Source of the DNA: Clavelina lepadiformis
Lineage: Eukaryota; Chordata; Ascidiacea; Aplousobranchia; Clavelinidae
Length of the DNA: 64,000 nt
NCBI RefSeq assembly: GCF_947623445.1
Contig: NC_135242.1
Span: 24,738,001 to 24,802,000, forward strand
Direction of reading: 5' to 3'
The notes beneath the pieces are model-generated. The model was given only the letters and a program-made list of their open reading frames with translations. It ran no database searches and was not told where the DNA came from. The first letter of the stretch is position 1. Every line of letters begins with the position of its first letter. Positions 61,430 through 64,000 of this stretch are shown piece after piece. A program made the position numbers and the translations under genes.

Positions 61430-62330
61430 CAGGGATTTGGAAGATGCAAATTTTGCTGAACTGGTTCTTGAATGAGCTGAATGAAAAGCTCAATCGAAAA
61501 AAGTAAGTAATTGAAGAGATTTCTCAACAGAATCAAACCTACTAACTCAATTTGAATAATACTCGTTTTAAGAAAATGCAGCAAATATTAATTTCAATCT
61601 AAGGCTATGACACCTGATAGTTTGTAAATAATATTCGTTTTTCAGTTGTATTACCTTATCGGTAGTGGCTGAATTAAACATCAAATGCATTGAAACGTTG
61701 GTTTATAAAAAAAAAACAATACTTGACAGATTTGTTATTATTAGGACGCGCATACACGCTAACAGAGCACAAGGTCAATGAACAAAACAACAACATGCTT
61801 TGTCATAACTTGGAACTCACCGACAGGAAACAATCAAAACTTTTGAATGAAGCAAACTGTTCCACAAACTTAAATGACGACAGGCCCACAGCATTTGAGG
61901 TGATGATAATATACAATACCCATTATGCTATAGCAGGAGCGTGTAAACGTTATATTAGTGCTTTAATATAAATCGAATCTAACAATCTTAGTTTGTGTTA
62001 TTTCGACAAAACTTACACAAAATCGAATGATTTCATAAACTTTACCTTGTGTACTTTTCAAGAACCGCGCTTAATACTTTGGTGATCATTCATGCGCGAC
62101 GCGATATATTTTTCATGATTTGTCATTGTTGTTGACAAGTGATTATAAAATAAACTTACCGTATACACTAAGTTGGGTTGTTTGTTGATTTCTCAAATTT
62201 TAATTGTTATATTCTTTCTATTTCTAACGCATATTGCTTACAGAAAGACGTTTGCAACATTAAATTATTATGTTGTAATTCTTAGATACCAGAATGGTTA
62301 TGATCCGCATTTCTTGTCGTGATCCTCTTA
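61430..62330. repeat. Direct repeat, copy 1
   Basis: Matches 63085-64000 in order (landmarks ttctcaacagaatca, cgcgcatacacgctaacagag, aagaaccgcgcttaatac, gcatttcttgtcgtgatcct). The first half is more diverged than the second. No gene could be recognised, although the right part follows an acceptor-like ttcttag. Confidence 0.8.
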
Positions 62331-62483
62331 CTTTCCACGTGACCATAGATGACGGGGATTCGGCAGCCATGGCATTCTGTAGATCATGGAGTTCCTCAAA
62401 CTTGATACCCAGACTGACCAGAGTCATGGTCCATTGGCATCCCTATAATGAGACTTATCAATCTAGAAACTATAGACGTTTCT

Positions 62484-62990
62484 CAGAGGTGGGCAGTCTG
62501 AACTTTGAAAGTACCGTCGGTAACGGTACCGGTACTTGGCAAAAAATATACCGACGGTTCTGGTATTCGCTACTATTTTAAAAAAGTGGTTCGGTACTCG
62601 GTACCGGTACGTTTTGTTTAAAAAATGCTGCTGTAAATGCAATGTTTGCCGCTATTATGACCCGGTAAAGGTTACTCCAGGCCAAAACATATGTGACGTT
62701 ACTCGCTTGCAATTTTAGTTGGTATTTCCAGATTAAAAAACAAATAGGTGCTAAAATTAGCATTAACGGTTAATTAACACGTATTTTTGAAAACACACTC
62801 GTTAAAGTTATGAAATAATCACGTGAAAAGTACCAAATACCTTGACGGATTGAAATATTTTGAAAAAGGAATTCGGTACAGAGATTTGGCATTTCTTTTT
62901 CAAAAATACCGACGGTAACGTTACTGGTACTAACAAAGTACCGTGGTACAGTAATTCGTTACTATAGTACTGCGGTACTGCCCACCTATG
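62484..62990. mobile_element. Non-autonomous hAT-like element rich in ggtac words
   Basis: Ends CAGAGGTGGGCAGT and the complement of ACTGCCCACCTATG; flanks acgtttct and acacttct are a decayed 8-bp target duplication. The ends are rich in accg, ggtacc and cggtac repeats in both orientations (gtaccgtcggtaacggtac, gtactcggtaccggtac). Confidence 0.85.
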
Positions 62991-63084
62991 ACACTTCTTT
63001 AGACGCAGAAATGCACCAACTGGACACTTAATAAAGTGATCCAAATGTTTCAGGCAGAAACCGGGTCAGACGCTGAGTACGTAT

Positions 63085-64000
63085 TTGGAGTAGAGATTTA
63101 GAAGATGCGCATTTTGCTGATCAGATTCTTGAATAAGCAGAAGGAAAAACTCAATCCTAAAAAGTAAGTAATTAAGGAATTTTCTCAACAGAATCAACCT
63201 ACTAACTTAGTTGGAATAATGCTCGTTTAAAGAAAATGCAGCAAGTTTTAATTTCATTCTATGACTATGACACTTGATAGTTTGTGAATAATATTCATAC
63301 ATCAGGTGTATTACCTTATGGATGGTGGCTGATTCAAACAGCAAATGCATTGCAACGTTGTTTTTTGTTTTTTAATAAATCTCAATACTTGATAATTTGT
63401 TATTATTAGAACGCGCATACACGCTAACAGAGCACAAGGTTAATGAGGAAACAACAACGTACTCCGTCATAGCCTGGAACTCTCCGACAGGAAACAATCA
63501 AACGTTCGAATGAAGCGAACTGTTCCACAAACGACGACAGCCTGCCCACAGCATTTGAGGTGACGATAATATAAAGTAAAGATTATGCTATAGCAAGGCG
63601 TATAAACTTTATATTAGCGCTTTATTATAAATCGACTCTTAGTAAACAAAAAAAATCTTAGTTTGTGTTATTTCTACAAAACTTTCAGAAAATCGAATGG
63701 TTTCATGAACTTTATTTTGTGTACTTTTCAAGAACCGCGCTTAATACTTTGGTGATCACTCATGCGCGACGCGATATATTTTTCATGATTTGTCATTGTT
63801 GTTGACCAGTGATTATAAAATAAACTTACCGTATACACTAAGTTGGCTTGTTTGTTGATTTCTCAAATTTTAATTGTTATATTCTTTCTATTTCTAACGC
63901 ATATTGCTTACAGAAAGACGTTTACAACATTAAATTATTATGTTGTAATTCTTAGATACCGGAATGGTTATGTTACGCATTTCTTGTCGTGATCCTCTTA
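63085..64000. repeat. Direct repeat, copy 2, cut by the window edge
   Basis: Second copy of 61430-62330, in the same orientation, reaching the last base. The window may therefore end inside a longer tandem series. Confidence 0.8.

Noticed and set aside
62294..62581. Possible exon beginning MVMIRISCRDPLTFHV
   Set aside because: The frame runs into the hAT-like element at 62484, and the second copy of the repeat is cut by the window edge; no family match.
1..64000. CRISPR arrays, bacterial operons, rRNA or tRNA genes
   Set aside because: Nothing with regular spacers, bacterial gene structure or a recognisable cloverleaf was seen; tRNA detection by eye is unreliable, so a tRNAscan run would be needed to exclude one.

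Overview
Eukaryotic genomic DNA: AT-rich, with short introns that have clear GT/AG borders, frequent nested transposons, and animal gene families (exportin-7; a collagen-fibrinogen lectin family). Together this suggests an invertebrate deuterostome, most likely an ascidian, but the species cannot be fixed from the sequence. All gene models were spliced by hand; intron phases were checked for every reported exon chain.

Layout. (1) 677-3691, plus strand: nine terminal exons of exportin-7 (XPO7). (2) Four related minus-strand genes for secreted ficolin-like, fibrinogen-domain proteins: copy A (9184-11269), copy B (25522-28116), copy C (45891-48578) and copy D (56207-58701). They lie in duplicated units of about 6-10 kb that also carry flanking DNA, an old hAT-like element and, in unit D, a truncated copy of the XPO7 3' end (50421-51438). 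B and D are open from signal peptide to stop (331 and 320 residues) and carry 13 Gly-X-Y triplets. A and C have an acidic stretch instead of collagen, and each carries a lost splice site plus a premature stop, so they read as pseudogenes. (3) 30317-36056: a 5.74-kb DNA transposon with terminal inverted repeats and two apparently intact minus-strand genes, a tnp2-like transposase (723 residues) and a DUF4806-like protein (339 residues). Its empty site survives in a neighbouring duplicate. (4) 40936 to about 44720: a degenerate LTR retroelement with an open gag-like frame. (5) 14600-16593: a decayed protein kinase gene. (6) Many small non-autonomous DNA elements, several with exact 8-bp target duplications and empty sites visible in sister units.

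The most interesting signal is in the lectin array. The last exon, which forms the ligand-binding subdomain of the fibrinogen fold, differs far more between copies than the adjacent intron does, and nearly all the differences change the protein. The 5' half of the genes groups A with C and B with D, while the 3' half groups A with B and C with D. This looks like a young, recombining recognition-lectin array whose binding surface is under diversifying selection.
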